Positions 26,118-36,500 of a stretch of 64,000 nucleotides of DNA are shown here, piece by piece. The notes below the pieces were generated by a model. That model saw nothing but the letters and a program-made list of their open reading frames with translations. It was not told the origin of the DNA and ran no database searches. A program made the translations under genes and the position numbers. Within the stretch, counting starts at the first letter, position 1. Every line of letters begins with the position of its first letter. The stretch comes from Pseudomonadota bacterium (GTDB taxonomy: Bacteria > Pseudomonadota > Gammaproteobacteria > Steroidobacterales > Steroidobacteraceae), in contig JADIYJ010000027.1 in assembly GCA_016705325.1 (NCBI GenBank), forward strand, positions 186,001 to 250,000, written 5' to 3'.

Positions 26118-27350
26118 ATGGATCGTAACCTTCGACCTGAGTCGTCCACATCGCGGCGCCCGCGGCGCTGGATGCGCGCGCTGCTGCTGGCCATTGCCGT
26201 CACCGGCATAGCGGCGGGAACCGCCGTTCCACCGGCTGCGCTGGCACAGGCCGAGGCGGGCCGCTCGATGTCCGTGCCGATTTCGCCGACCGCGCCCGAG
26301 CGTTATGTCGTCAAGAAAGGCGACACGCTGTGGGACATCTCGGGCATGTACCTGAATGATCCCTGGTACTGGCCGGAGATCTGGTACGTCAACCCATCCA
26401 TCGCCAACCCGCACCTGATCTTTCCGGGCGACGTGCTGTATTTCAGCTACGTCGACGGCAAGCCGCGCGTTTCGCTCGAGCCTGCCAGCGCCATGCGCTT
26501 GTCGCCCGAGGTCCGCAGCTCCGATCTCGATGGCGCCATCCGCGCGATTCCCTATGACCTGCTGATGGACTTCGTCAGCCGCCCCAGCCTGCTCGACCGG
26601 GACCAGGTCAGGAACTCGCCGTACATCGTCGGCATGCGCGACCGGCACATCGTCGGCTCGACGGCCAACGAAGTCTACAGCCGCGGGCTCGACCAACCGG
26701 CGGCCGGCACGCGCTACAACATCATCAACGTCGGCGAAGAGCTGCGTGACCCGGACGACGGCGACCTGCTCGGCTACATCGGGCATTTCGCGGGCCTCGG
26801 CGAAGTCATCCAGTCCTCCGGCGCCGTGGTGCCTGGCAAGGATTCGATTTTCGACATGCGGCGCAAGGAGCCAATGACGCACATGCGCGTGCTCGAGACC
26901 GGCCGCGAGATCATGCAGGGCGACCGGGTCTTCCCGGCGCAGGCGGAGATCGGCCCGGACTTCGTGCTGTCGGCGCCGTCGAACGAAGCGATCCTCGGCC
27001 AGATCGTCGCCATCGTCGATGGCATCTACGTCGCCGGCAAGTACCAGGTGGTCGCGGTCAATCGCGGCAAGCGTCACGGCCTCGCGCCCGGCAACCTGCT
27101 CGGCGTGTTCTACCGGGGCGAGGAAGTCCGCGACCGTTTTGACCGCCAGAACTGGTCTGCCTACACGGCGAACTACGACCGGGTGCGTCTGCCGGACGAG
27201 CGCAGCGGGACGATCATGTTGTTCACCGTAAAAGACCGCATGAGCTATGGCCTGGTGATGCAGTCGTCGCAGGTGATCCGCCGCGGGGACTTCATCGCGA
27301 GCCCGCAGCACGGCCACCAGTCGAGCGGCAGCACCAACTTCTCGCGCTGA
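26118..27350 (+). CDS. tsaP: LysM-domain protein, TsaP-like
   Basis: A 410-residue secreted protein. An Arg-rich start and signal peptide lead to a LysM domain (about 65-115: YVVKKGDTLWDISGMYLNDP, NPHLIFPGDVLYFSY) and a long C-terminal domain with segments such as VNRGKRHGLAPGNLLGVF, as in TsaP. TsaP anchors the type IV pilus secretin PilQ to peptidoglycan; Pseudomonas PA0020 sits in the same place between def and dprA. The ATG at 26118 follows GGAGAGAGGG. No pilus genes are in the window, so the pilus role rests on synteny and domain layout. Confidence 0.8.
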   Translation: MDRNLRPESSTSRRPRRWMRALLLAIAVTGIAAGTAVPPAALAQAEAGRSMSVPISPTAPERYVVKKGDTLWDISGMYLNDPWYWPEIWYVNPSIANPHLIFPGDVLYFSYVDGKPRVSLEPASAMRLSPEVRSSDLDGAIRAIPYDLLMDFVSRPSLLDRDQVRNSPYIVGMRDRHIVGSTANEVYSRGLDQPAAGTRYNIINVGEELRDPDDGDLLGYIGHFAGLGEVIQSSGAVVPGKDSIFDMRRKEPMTHMRVLETGREIMQGDRVFPAQAEIGPDFVLSAPSNEAILGQIVAIVDGIYVAGKYQVVAVNRGKRHGLAPGNLLGVFYRGEEVRDRFDRQNWSAYTANYDRVRLPDERSGTIMLFTVKDRMSYGLVMQSSQVIRRGDFIASPQHGHQSSGSTNFSR

Positions 27351-27433
27351 CGCGCAAACCCAGCTCAGTTCTCTGCGTTCAGCGCAGTTTTGCAGGAGCC
27401 TGCCGGGAATGACCCCCGGTAGGCTCTTTGCAC

Positions 27434-28558
27434 ATGGACGACCCAGAACGCTGGCTGTGGCTCGCGCGCGCCCCGGGCCTGCACGCAGGACAGTTGCAGG
27501 AGTGGCTCGCGCAAGGCGCCTCGCCGCTCGACCTCACGCGTGAAACGCATTCAGCGCTGGCGGCCATCGGGCTGGGCCAGCCCGCGATCCGAGCCCTCCT
27601 GGAACCCGACGGCGCGGGGATCGAAAGCGACCGTCGCTGGCTGCACGCCGCAGCGAATCGAAAGCTCGTCACCTGGGGCTCCGCGGAATACCCGCCGCTG
27701 CTGGCGCAGATTCCAGACGCGCCGCTGGTGCTGTACGTCGCAGGCGACCCCATGGCGCTCTGTCTGCCGCAACTCGCGATCGTCGGCAGCCGTAATCCGA
27801 CCGCACTCGGCCGCGACACTGCCACGCAATTCGCGCAGCACCTGGCGCAGGCGGGGCTCGTCATCACCAGCGGGCTGGCGCTTGGCATAGACGCCGCCGC
27901 GCATCGCGGTGCCTTGAGCGCGGACGCGCGCACCGTCGCGGTCGTGGGCCGCGGCCTGGATGCGATCTATCCGCGGGAGAACGCAGCACTGGCGCAGGAG
28001 ATCCTCGACCGGCAAGGCGCCCTCGTCACCGATCTCGCCGTCGGCACCCCGCCCATGAAGCAGAATTTTCCGCGACGCAACAGGATCCTCAGCGGCCTGG
28101 CCGTCGGGACGCTCGTGGTCGAGGCGGCCCTCCGGAGCGGGTCACTGATCACGGCCCGCCTGGCCGCTGACCAGGGGCGCGAAGTCTTCGCCATTCCAGG
28201 GTCGATCCATAACCCGATGGTACGGGGATGCCATCGGCTGTTGCGCCAGGGTGCCCGGCTGGTCGAGAGCGTGGACGACATATTCGCCGAACTCGAAGCA
28301 ATCATCGGCGAAGTCAGCCGGATTGCGCAGGAAATCCCCCCCGCTGGCACTGATCTACGCACCCCCCCGTTGGACAAGGAGTATGAAATCCTGTTAGATG
28401 CGCTCGGCTTCGAGCCGGCCGGACTCGACATTCTCGTGGTCCGGACGGGCCTGAAAGCCGGTGCCGTCGCCTCGATGCTGCTGATCCTCGAGCTCGACGG
28501 CCGGGTACAACAGCAGCCGGGCGGTCGTTTCAGTCGCCGGTTGCCGGGAAGGATGTAA
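27434..28558 (+). CDS. dprA: DNA-processing protein DprA/Smf
   Basis: A 374-residue protein: N-terminal SAM-like region, Rossmann core with LAIVGSRNPTALG, ITSGLALGIDAAAHRGAL, FPRRNRILSGLA and EAALRSGSLITARLA, and a C-terminal winged helix (about 315-370). It loads RecA on incoming single-stranded DNA in transformation. With tsaP upstream it hints at natural competence, though that is inference. The ATG at 27434 was chosen over the in-frame TTG at 27428. The stop overlaps smg by one base. Confidence 0.95.
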   Translation: MDDPERWLWLARAPGLHAGQLQEWLAQGASPLDLTRETHSALAAIGLGQPAIRALLEPDGAGIESDRRWLHAAANRKLVTWGSAEYPPLLAQIPDAPLVLYVAGDPMALCLPQLAIVGSRNPTALGRDTATQFAQHLAQAGLVITSGLALGIDAAAHRGALSADARTVAVVGRGLDAIYPRENAALAQEILDRQGALVTDLAVGTPPMKQNFPRRNRILSGLAVGTLVVEAALRSGSLITARLAADQGREVFAIPGSIHNPMVRGCHRLLRQGARLVESVDDIFAELEAIIGEVSRIAQEIPPAGTDLRTPPLDKEYEILLDALGFEPAGLDILVVRTGLKAGAVASMLLILELDGRVQQQPGGRFSRRLPGRM

Positions 28559-29037
28559 TGAAGGAAGGCGTTCTCGACATTCTCATTTATCTGTTCGAGA
28601 ACTACTTCGACGCCGAAACAGAAGACGGCTTCGAGCCCGACCGCGAGACCTTGAAGGTCGAGCTCGAAAAAGCCGGATTTCCGGGATCAGAAGTGGAACG
28701 GGCCCTGTGCTGGCTGGAAGAACTGGCGGCCGACCCGGGCAGGCTGCACCCGACACCCACCTCCCGTGCGATCCGGGTGTTCGCCGCGCTCGAGCAGGCG
28801 CGGCTGGACACGGATTGCCGTGGCTACCTGGTGCACCTGGAACAGGTGGGCATCCTGTCGCCGACCCAGCGCGAGCTGGTCATCGATCGCCTGATGGCGC
28901 TCGACGGCGACGAGATCGACATCGACAAATTGAAGTGGGTCGTGCTGATGGTGCTCTTCAGCCAGCCCGGGCAGGAGACCGCGTTCTCCCGCATGGAAGA
29001 CCTGGTGTTCGAGGACCGCAGCGGGGCGATCCATTGA
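28558..29037 (+). CDS. smg: Smg family protein (DUF494)
   Basis: A 159-residue acidic protein starting MKEGVLDILIYLFENYF, the DUF494/Smg signature, and ending RMEDLVFEDRSGAIH. It is almost always found between dprA and topA; its function is unknown. It overlaps the dprA stop by one base (TAATG), implying coupling. An AT-rich inverted repeat follows before topA. Confidence 0.92.
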   Translation: MKEGVLDILIYLFENYFDAETEDGFEPDRETLKVELEKAGFPGSEVERALCWLEELAADPGRLHPTPTSRAIRVFAALEQARLDTDCRGYLVHLEQVGILSPTQRELVIDRLMALDGDEIDIDKLKWVVLMVLFSQPGQETAFSRMEDLVFEDRSGAIH

Positions 29038-29040
29038 AGA

Positions 29041-29138
29041 AGTGATTAGTGAGTAGTGAATAGTGATTAGTAAGAGGCGATTACCCGGCACTGCCCCCTA
29101 ATCACTAATCACTAATCACCAATCACTATTCACTAATC
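29041..29138. repeat. heptad TAATCAC array forming an imperfect long hairpin
   Basis: The left arm (29041-29072) contains GTGATTAGTGA-type units. The right arm (29098-29138) contains four or more TAATCAC units that are its complement, around a 25-nt GC-rich centre. The array is AT-rich and rich in stop codons, sharply unlike the flanking GC-rich genes, and fills nearly the whole smg-topA gap. Confidence 0.85.
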
Positions 29139-29186
29139 TCTGCCTGAGTCTGCCGCGGACCGCCGCGGCATGTTTTTTTGAGGGAC

Positions 29187-31661
29187 ATGACCAAGAATCT
29201 CGTCATCGTCGAGTCGCCGGCCAAGGCCAAGACCATCAAGAAGTACCTGGGCAAGGACTTCGAGGTGATGGCGTCCTATGGCCACGTGCGCGATCTCGTG
29301 CCCAAGGAGGGCGCCGTCGACCCCACGCGCCAGTTTGCGATGCGCTGGGAGCTGATCGAGAAGAACAAGAAGCACGTCGATGCGATCACGCGTGCCGTGA
29401 AAAAGGCCGACGCGCTCTATCTGTCGACCGACCCCGACCGCGAAGGAGAGGCGATCTCCTGGCACCTGCAGCAGCTGCTGACGGAAGCGGGCGCGCTCGA
29501 CGGCAAGGCCGTCCATCGCAGCGTCTTCTACGAGATCACGAAGAAAGCGGTGCAGGAAGCCGTCGACAACCCGCGCGAAATCGCCGACGAGCTGGTGAAA
29601 GCCTACCTCGCCCGCCGCGCGCTCGATTTCCTCGTCGGCTTCAACCTGTCGCCGCTGCTGTGGAAGAAGGCGGGATTGTCCGGCGCCTCGGCGGGCCGCG
29701 TGCAGAGCCCCGCACTGCGCATGATCTGCGAGCGCGAGGAAGAGATTCTCGCCTTCAAGCCACGCGAATACTGGTCCATCGACGCGCAGGCGGCGAAAGA
29801 CGCCGCAAATTTCACGGCCAGGCTGACGCAGCTCGGCGGCGAGAAGGTCGAACAGTTCACCGTCACGGACGTGGGCGGAGCGGAAGCGGCAAAGCAGAAA
29901 CTCGAACGCGACGCGAATGGCACCCTGGTCGTCGCCAACGTCGAGAAGAAGCAGCGCCGGCGCAACCCTTCGCCACCCTTCACGACCTCGACGCTGCAGC
30001 AGGAAGCCGCGCGCAAGCTGGGCTTCGGCGCGCAGCGCACCATGCGCCTCGCGCAGCGCCTGTATGAAGGTGTCGACTTCGGCGAAGGTCCGGTCGGCCT
30101 CATCACCTACATGCGTACCGACTCGGTGAGCCTCGGTGCCGATGCGGTCAGCGAGATCCGCAGCGTCATCGGCAAGCTGTACGGCCCGGCCGCGCTGCCG
30201 GACACGCCGCGCGTCTACAAGACGAAGTCGAAGAACGCGCAGGAAGCGCACGAAGGCGTGCGACCGACGTCGGCGGCACGCACGCCCGAAGAACTCGCCG
30301 GCAGGATCGAAGCCGACGAGCACAAGCTCTACACGCTGATCTGGCGCCGCGCCGTCGCCAGCCAGATGGAAGCCGCCGTGTTCGACACGGTCGCGGTCGA
30401 CCTTGCCGCCGGCCCGGGCAACCTGTTTCGCGCCAATGGCTCGACGCTGCTGTCGCCAGGGTTCCTGGCCGTCTACCGCGAAAGCTTCGACGATGTCTCA
30501 CTGAACCCGGACGATGACGAGAACCGTCTGCTGCCCGCGCTCGAGAAGGGCGACGAGGTGCGGTTGCTCGCCATCGACACCGAACAGCATTTCACCGAAC
30601 CGCCGCCGCGCTACTCGGAAGCAAGCCTGGTCAAGGCGCTCGAGGAACACGGCATCGGCCGCCCTTCGACCTACGCCAGCATCATCCAGACGCTGCTGTA
30701 CAAGAAGTACTGCGAGCTGGTGAACAAGCGCTTCATCCCGACCGACCTCGGCAAGATCGTGAGTCGCTTCCTCACCGGTAATTTCGAGCGCTACGTCGAT
30801 TACGGCTTCACCGCCGCGATGGAAGACGAACTCGACAACATCTCGCGCGGCGAAGAAGACTGGCTGCCGATGCTCGAGCGTTTCTGGGACGACCTCAAGA
30901 AGCAGGTCGACGATGTCTCCGAGAACGTCACGCGTTCGGACGTCGCGATGGAACGCCCGCTCGGCATCGACCCGGTCTCCGGCCGTCCGGTGAGCGTGCG
31001 CTATGGTCGCTTCGGCGCGTTTGCGCAGATCGGCACGCGCGACGATGAAGAGAAGCCGAAGTTCGCGAGCCTGAAGCCGGGCCAGCGCATGGACGACCTC
31101 ACGCTCGAGCTGGCGCTCGAACTGTTCCAGCTGCCGCGCACGCTTGGGCCATGGGAAGACGGTTACCCGATCAAGGTGGCGGTCGGTCGCTTCGGTCCGT
31201 ACGTGCAGTACGGCGCCAAGAAATACGCGTCGCTGAAGAAGGAAGACGATCCGTACACGATCACGCTCGAGCGCGCGCTCGAGATCATCCGCGAAAAGCA
31301 GACGATCGAGGCGAACCGGATCATCCAGGAATTCGGCGATGCCGGTGTCCAGGTATTGAACGGACGTTACGGGCCTTACATCACCGACGGCAAGAAGAAC
31401 GGCAAGATCCCGAAGGATCGCGATCCGAAGTCGCTGACGCTGGAGGAATGCCAGGCGATTCTCGCCGTGGCGCCGGAGCGCGGCACGAATCGCTGGGGTC
31501 GCAAAACGGCGGCGAAGACCACTGGCAAGACGGCTGCGAAGACGGTCGACGCCGAAGTCGCCGCGAAGCCAAGGATGACGGTGAAGAAGAAGGCGGCGCC
31601 CCGGAAGAAGGCCGCTGCGAAGAAGAAGGCGGCCGCGAAAAAGACTTCCGGACCTGGTTGA
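29187..31661 (+). CDS. topA: DNA topoisomerase I
   Basis: An 824-residue type IA topoisomerase. The TOPRIM start is LVIVESPAKAKTIKKYLG with DPDREGEAISWH, and the catalytic Tyr lies in GLITYMRTDS. After about residue 600 there are three Toprim_Crpt-type repeats (RYGRFGAFAQIG, GRFGPYVQYG, GRYGPYITDG) instead of the Cys4 zinc ribbons of the Escherichia coli enzyme, then a Lys/Ala tail of about 40 residues. It relaxes negative supercoils. The ATG at 29187 follows GAGGG. Confidence 0.96.
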   Translation: MTKNLVIVESPAKAKTIKKYLGKDFEVMASYGHVRDLVPKEGAVDPTRQFAMRWELIEKNKKHVDAITRAVKKADALYLSTDPDREGEAISWHLQQLLTEAGALDGKAVHRSVFYEITKKAVQEAVDNPREIADELVKAYLARRALDFLVGFNLSPLLWKKAGLSGASAGRVQSPALRMICEREEEILAFKPREYWSIDAQAAKDAANFTARLTQLGGEKVEQFTVTDVGGAEAAKQKLERDANGTLVVANVEKKQRRRNPSPPFTTSTLQQEAARKLGFGAQRTMRLAQRLYEGVDFGEGPVGLITYMRTDSVSLGADAVSEIRSVIGKLYGPAALPDTPRVYKTKSKNAQEAHEGVRPTSAARTPEELAGRIEADEHKLYTLIWRRAVASQMEAAVFDTVAVDLAAGPGNLFRANGSTLLSPGFLAVYRESFDDVSLNPDDDENRLLPALEKGDEVRLLAIDTEQHFTEPPPRYSEASLVKALEEHGIGRPSTYASIIQTLLYKKYCELVNKRFIPTDLGKIVSRFLTGNFERYVDYGFTAAMEDELDNISRGEEDWLPMLERFWDDLKKQVDDVSENVTRSDVAMERPLGIDPVSGRPVSVRYGRFGAFAQIGTRDDEEKPKFASLKPGQRMDDLTLELALELFQLPRTLGPWEDGYPIKVAVGRFGPYVQYGAKKYASLKKEDDPYTITLERALEIIREKQTIEANRIIQEFGDAGVQVLNGRYGPYITDGKKNGKIPKDRDPKSLTLEECQAILAVAPERGTNRWGRKTAAKTTGKTAAKTVDAEVAAKPRMTVKKKAAPRKKAAAKKKAAAKKTSGPG

Positions 31662-31715
31662 CCCTTCAGCTTGCCGGGAAGGCCTGCGGAAGGCTGACTG
31701 CGGTCTGGTCTGCCG

Positions 31716-31970
31716 TCAGCGGCGTTCCTTCTCTCCCCGCAGGAGTCCCGCCACGGACAGGTCCTCGTCCAGGTCTTCCCAATGAATGCCCTCACCCTGG
31801 CCGGTGAGTCGCCAGTTCGCACGCTGCTCTGCAGTCGCGTGCAGCAACCGGGGAAACCAGACCAGGGGAACCGCGAGCGTGCGGCCATCGTCGAAGGCCA
31901 CGATGAGTTCAACGTCCGTGCACCTGACCCGGCTTGCACGGGGCATGACTTCAAGGGCAGAAGTGCTCAT
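31716..31970 (-). CDS. DUF2442 domain protein
   Basis: An 84-residue protein matching DUF2442: VELIVAFDDGRTLAVPLVWF, then FPRLLHATAEQRANWRL and IHWEDLDEDLSVAGLL. Its start (31970, behind GGAGG) overlaps the end of the DUF4160 gene by 20 bp, so the two are coupled. Such pairs are common in bacterial genomes and behave in annotation like toxin-antitoxin or accessory modules, but no biochemical role is established to my knowledge. Confidence 0.85.
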   Translation of the reverse strand: MSTSALEVMPRASRVRCTDVELIVAFDDGRTLAVPLVWFPRLLHATAEQRANWRLTGQGEGIHWEDLDEDLSVAGLLRGEKERR

Positions 31971-32187
31971 TCCATGCCTCCATCAGGTAGTCCCGGTTCT
32001 GCCTCACGAATCTCTCGGCGAATCGAAGGTCGCCGGACCTGAGCCCTGACGAGCCTACCAGAGCGACGGGGGTGAGCCAAAACTTGGCAGTGCCGTCGGC
32101 GGCCTCGACATGCACGTGAGCCGGTTCTGAGCCTTCATTGCTGTAGAAGAAGAATCTCCAGCGCCCGTGCCTGAGAATTGTCGGCAT
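31951..32187 (-). CDS. DUF4160 domain protein
   Basis: A 78-residue protein: MPTILRHGRWRFFFYSNEG, EPAHVHVEAADGTAKFWL and FVRQNRDYLMEAWNEHF are the DUF4160 signature. The ATG at 32187 gives the family's usual start; the frame continues upstream without homology. It is translated just before DUF2442 and is divergent from hemF. Role unknown; the small size and pairing suggest a mobile accessory module. Confidence 0.87.
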   Translation of the reverse strand: MPTILRHGRWRFFFYSNEGSEPAHVHVEAADGTAKFWLTPVALVGSSGLRSGDLRFAERFVRQNRDYLMEAWNEHFCP

Positions 32188-32323
32188 TCCGATGTCCAGC
32201 GAAATCCTGTGCAAGGGTGAAGCCGGGCCCGGGATGCCGACCAGCTGAATTTCAGCTACGTAATGCCGCAAACTGCAGCTACGCTCTGCGCCTCCGCCAG
32301 GATTGCCCGCCTCAACCAGACCA

Positions 32324-33259
32324 ATGAATGACACCGAGCCGTCAACTCAGCAGGTCATCGCGTACCTGCGCGAGCTCCACGACCGCATCACCAACGCCCT
32401 GCAGCAGGCAGACGGCGGCGCGAGGTTCCGCCACGACCGCTGGCAGCGACCGGAAGGCGGCGGCGGCGAATCGCGTGTGCTGCGCGACGGCGCCGTGTTC
32501 GAGCAGGCCGGCATCAACTTCTCACACGTCATGGGCGGCAAGCTGCCCGCCTCCGCCACGGCGCAGCGACCGGAACTGGAAGGCGCGAGTTTCGAGGCGA
32601 CCGGCGTGTCGCTCGTCATCCACCCACGCAATCCGTACGTGCCGACCTCGCACGCCAACGTCCGCTTCTTCATGGCGCTCAAGGACGGCCTGCCCGCGGC
32701 CTGGTGGTTCGGCGGCGGCTTCGACCTGACGCCGTACTACCCGTTCGATGACGACGTGCTGCACTGGCACCGCACGTCGAAAGCGGCCTGCGACCCGTTC
32801 GGGCCTGAGGTGTACGCAAAGTACAAGGACTGGTGCGACCGCTACTTCTACCTCAAGCACCGCAACGAGACGCGGGGCGTGGGCGGGCTGTTCTTCGACG
32901 ACCTCAACGAGTGGGGTTTCGAGAAGTCGTTTGCGTTCATGCGCAGCGTGGGCGATCACTACGTGCCGGCCTACCTGCCGATCGTCGAGAGGCGCAGGGA
33001 CACGCCTTACGGCGAGCGCGAGCGCAACTTCCAGCTCTACCGCCGGGGACGTTATGTTGAATTCAACCTGGTCTGCGACCGGGGAACGATTTTCGGCCTG
33101 CAGACCGGCGGCCGCATCGAATCGATATTGATGTCGCTGCCGCCGCTGGTGCGGTGGGAGTACGACTACAAGCCCGCGCCAGGTACGCCGGAAGCGCGGC
33201 TTTACCAGGATTTCCTGCGGCCGCGGGATTGGTTGAGGGAAATGGGACATTCCCGCTGA
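32324..33259 (+). CDS. hemF: oxygen-dependent coproporphyrinogen III oxidase
   Basis: A 311-residue enzyme of aerobic haem synthesis, converting coproporphyrinogen III to protoporphyrinogen IX. Family segments seen are FEQAGINFSHVMG, SLVIHPRNPYVPTSHANVRF, WWFGGGFDLTPYY, the Asp/His-rich DWCDRYFYLKHRNETRG and GGLFFDDLNE, and the C-terminal GGRIESILMSLPPLVRWEY. The ATG at 32324 was preferred to the open frame from 32303 because it gives the usual length. hemB lies 14 kb away in the same window. Confidence 0.97.
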   Translation: MNDTEPSTQQVIAYLRELHDRITNALQQADGGARFRHDRWQRPEGGGGESRVLRDGAVFEQAGINFSHVMGGKLPASATAQRPELEGASFEATGVSLVIHPRNPYVPTSHANVRFFMALKDGLPAAWWFGGGFDLTPYYPFDDDVLHWHRTSKAACDPFGPEVYAKYKDWCDRYFYLKHRNETRGVGGLFFDDLNEWGFEKSFAFMRSVGDHYVPAYLPIVERRRDTPYGERERNFQLYRRGRYVEFNLVCDRGTIFGLQTGGRIESILMSLPPLVRWEYDYKPAPGTPEARLYQDFLRPRDWLREMGHSR

Positions 33260-33551
33260 CGGCAGTCATTGCGTTACGTACCCGCCGGCGCATTGCAATC
33301 GGGCTTACTGAACCTGGCGCGGCGTTACGTTAAATGAACATCCCGGGCTTGGGTTCCCGGCACTGAAACATTGCGGCTCGTCACACTATTAGAGTAGGTT
33401 TGCAACCTCGAGTGCCGGCCAAGAAGAATCGACCGCGCTGGCTCGCGTGTTTGTCGCTGGACCTTAGAAATATGGCTCGAACGAGTGAGTACCGTGCCCT
33501 GGTGGCCCGTGCCGTCGTTCTTGCCGACCAGACAGAGGGGAGAACAATCCG
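33260..33551. other. intergenic gap between hemF and the subtilase gene
   Basis: About 290 bp with no gene. It contains a short repeated motif GCGTTACGT (near 33270 and 33322) and the GAGGGGAG ribosome-binding site of the protease. I found no convincing promoter or terminator. Confidence 0.5.
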
Positions 33552-36500
33552 ATGATGATCCGGAAATTGACGCTCAGCTCCATCGCTGGCGTCCTCACGT
33601 TCGTTGCGACGTCGCCCGTCGCGCCGCCGACAGTGGCTGCGGAACGAGACGTCGCAAGAACGACCCGCGTTGCGCCGGCGAGCATCGAACGCCTGCGACT
33701 CGACGCGCCGATGGCACGCGGCGACGCCACGACCGCACTCGATCCGTCGCTGCTGCGCAGCAGGGGCGCACAGCAGGTGCTGGTACGGTTCAAGTCGCCC
33801 TCCGTTGCCGAATCAGGCGTCGAGAATCCGGCCGACCAGGTCATGCGCCGCGAACAGATCAGGCTCGAACAGAACACGTTCGTGAGTCGCATCCAGCGTG
33901 CCGCACCCAGCGCGCAAGTGATCGCGGACGTCCAGGTCGTACTGAATGCGATCGTCCTGCAGGCAGACGCGGCAGCGATCAAGCAGATCGCCGCCGATCC
34001 AGCGGTCGCGCGCGTTTCGCGCGTGATCGACTACAAACTTGACCTCGCGGAAACAGTGCCCTACATCACGGCCAGGAAACTGCAGAACGTCAACAAGGGC
34101 AAGGGCATCAAGGTCGCGGTCCTCGACTCCGGCATCGACTACACGCACGCCGCATTCGGCGGCGCCGGCACGGCGGCAGCCTACGCGGCGGCCTACGGGA
34201 CATCCACGGCCGACTCGCGCAACACGACGCGCAATGGCCTCTTCCCGACGGCACGCGTGGTCGCAGGTCATGACTTCGTTGGCGAGGTCTGGCCCAACGG
34301 TCCGCTCGCCCCGGACGCAGATCCGATCGATTGCGGCCCGTCCGCGATTGCCTGTGCTGGCGGCCACGGCACGCACGTCGCCGACATCATCGGCGGCAAG
34401 CTCGGCGTGGCTCCCAAGGTCAGCCTCTATGCAGTCAAGATCTGCAGCGCGGTCACGAGTTCCTGCAGCGGCGTCGCATTGCTCCAGGGAATGGAATACG
34501 CCGCTGACCCGAACGGTGACGGCTGCCATAACGACCGGGTCGACATCATCAACATGTCACTCGGTTCGCCCTACGGGCAGCCGTTCGACGACGACCTCGT
34601 CGCGGCCGTGGAAGGCGCTTCCAAGCTGGGCATCCTCACGGTCGCTTCGGCGGGCAACTCGAGCGACAAGCCGTATGTAACGGGCACTCCGGGCGCCGCG
34701 CCCAGCGCGCTCTCGGTCGCGCAGACGGCGGTGCCGAGCGACTTCCAGCCGTTCTTCGACGTGACCGCTCCTGCGAACATCGCCGGCACCTACTCGGCTG
34801 TCTACCAGTCGTGGTCGGCGCCGCTCGAAAGCGTCGTTGAACGGCCACTGCAGTACGGCGACGGCGCCAACGGCAACCTCAATGGTTGCGTCGCGTTCGC
34901 GCCCGGCTCGCTGGCCGGCAAGATCGTGCTGGTCGATCGCGGCGCCTGCGACTTCAGCCTGAAGATCTCCAACGTCGCTGCCGGCAATGGCACGATAGGG
35001 ATCATCGGCCTGGTCGCACCCGGCGATCCGTTCGAGGGCTCGCTCGGCGCGGGAACACCGAGCATCCCCGGCTACATGATCAGCCAGGCGCTGTCCAACA
35101 TGCTGAAGTCGGGCCTGCCTGGCACAACGCTCCGCTTCGACCCGAACAACGGGTTGCCGCTCGTCATGAGCATGGTCGGCAGTTCGTCGCGTGGACCGAG
35201 CAATTACTACAACGCGATCAAGCCGGAGATCGGCGCTCCCGGCGCCTCGGTCTCTGCGCTCGCCGGTGCCGGCACCGGCACGGGGGCCTTCGGCGGCACG
35301 TCCGGCGCTGCACCGATGGTGTCCGGTTCCGCCGCCCTGGTGCTCGGGGCACTGCCTGGCCTCAGGCCTTTCGAGGTCAAGGCCCGACTGATGAACAACG
35401 CCGAGCGCAACATCTACTCCAACGTCGTATCCGGTACCCTGGCCGAGATCACGCGCATCGGCAACGGCGAAGTCCGTGCGTACGACGCTTGGGCGGATCC
35501 AGCTGCAGCGTGGGATGCGGATACGCGCATTGCAGCATTGAGCTTCGGGCAGGTCGATGCGAACAGAAAGTCGCGGACGATCACGCGCAAGGTTGCGGTG
35601 AAGAACTATTCGAACAATTCGATCACCTACGACATCTCGTCGGTCTTCCGCTTCGCGGACGACCAGGCGCTGGGCGCAGTCAAGATCAATGCCCCGAAGA
35701 CTCTGGTCGTACCCGGCAAGAGTATCCGCACCTTCAACGTCGCCATGACTGTCGACGGTGAGAAGGTCCGGAACAACGCGATGGACTCGGGCGCCAATGG
35801 CGCGAATCCCGCCGCACTGACGCTGAACGAGATCGACGGCTACCTGGTGCTGAATGCTGGGCCGAAGTCACGCCTCCACCTCGCGTGGCACGTGCTGCCA
35901 CGCAGGGCCGCGGAAGTGACGGGCAACACGACGCTCAGTTTCAACGGCGGCTTGGCCACGGTCGACCTGACCAACAAGGGGGTCGGCACGGCGCAGAACG
36001 ACGCATACTCGCTGCTCGCGACGAGCCCGAACCAGCCGCAGGGCGGGCCCGGCCAGGGAATGCCGACGCCTGACATCCGTTCGGTGGGCATCAACACCTA
36101 CCCGGTGCCGGCGGGTTACTGCTCCGCCAACGAGTCGTTCATCTGGGCGTTTGCGGTCAACACCTGGGAACGTCAGACGCACCTGCTTCCCGTGGCGCAC
36201 GTCGTGTCGCTCGACACGAACCGGGACGGTACCTGGGACTACGAGATTGTGAACCTCGACGCGTCGTACAGCTCCATCTCGGACGGGCGCCAGCTGGCCT
36301 GGGTCATCGACCTGGCGGCGAGTACCGCATCGGCGTACTTCTTTGCGGAGCACGCGACCAATACCGGCAACACGGTGTTGCTGGTCTGCGGCGAGCAGGT
36401 CGGCTTGACCGGCACCGACATGCTGGCGACCAACGTCGATATGAAGGTTGAGACGCTCGACTTCTACTTCGGCGGACCGGGCGACTCCGTGAGCGGCCTG

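Noticed and set aside
29041..29138. CRISPR-like array from the TAATCAC repeats
   Set aside because: Units are 7 bp with no spacers and the array is self-complementary.
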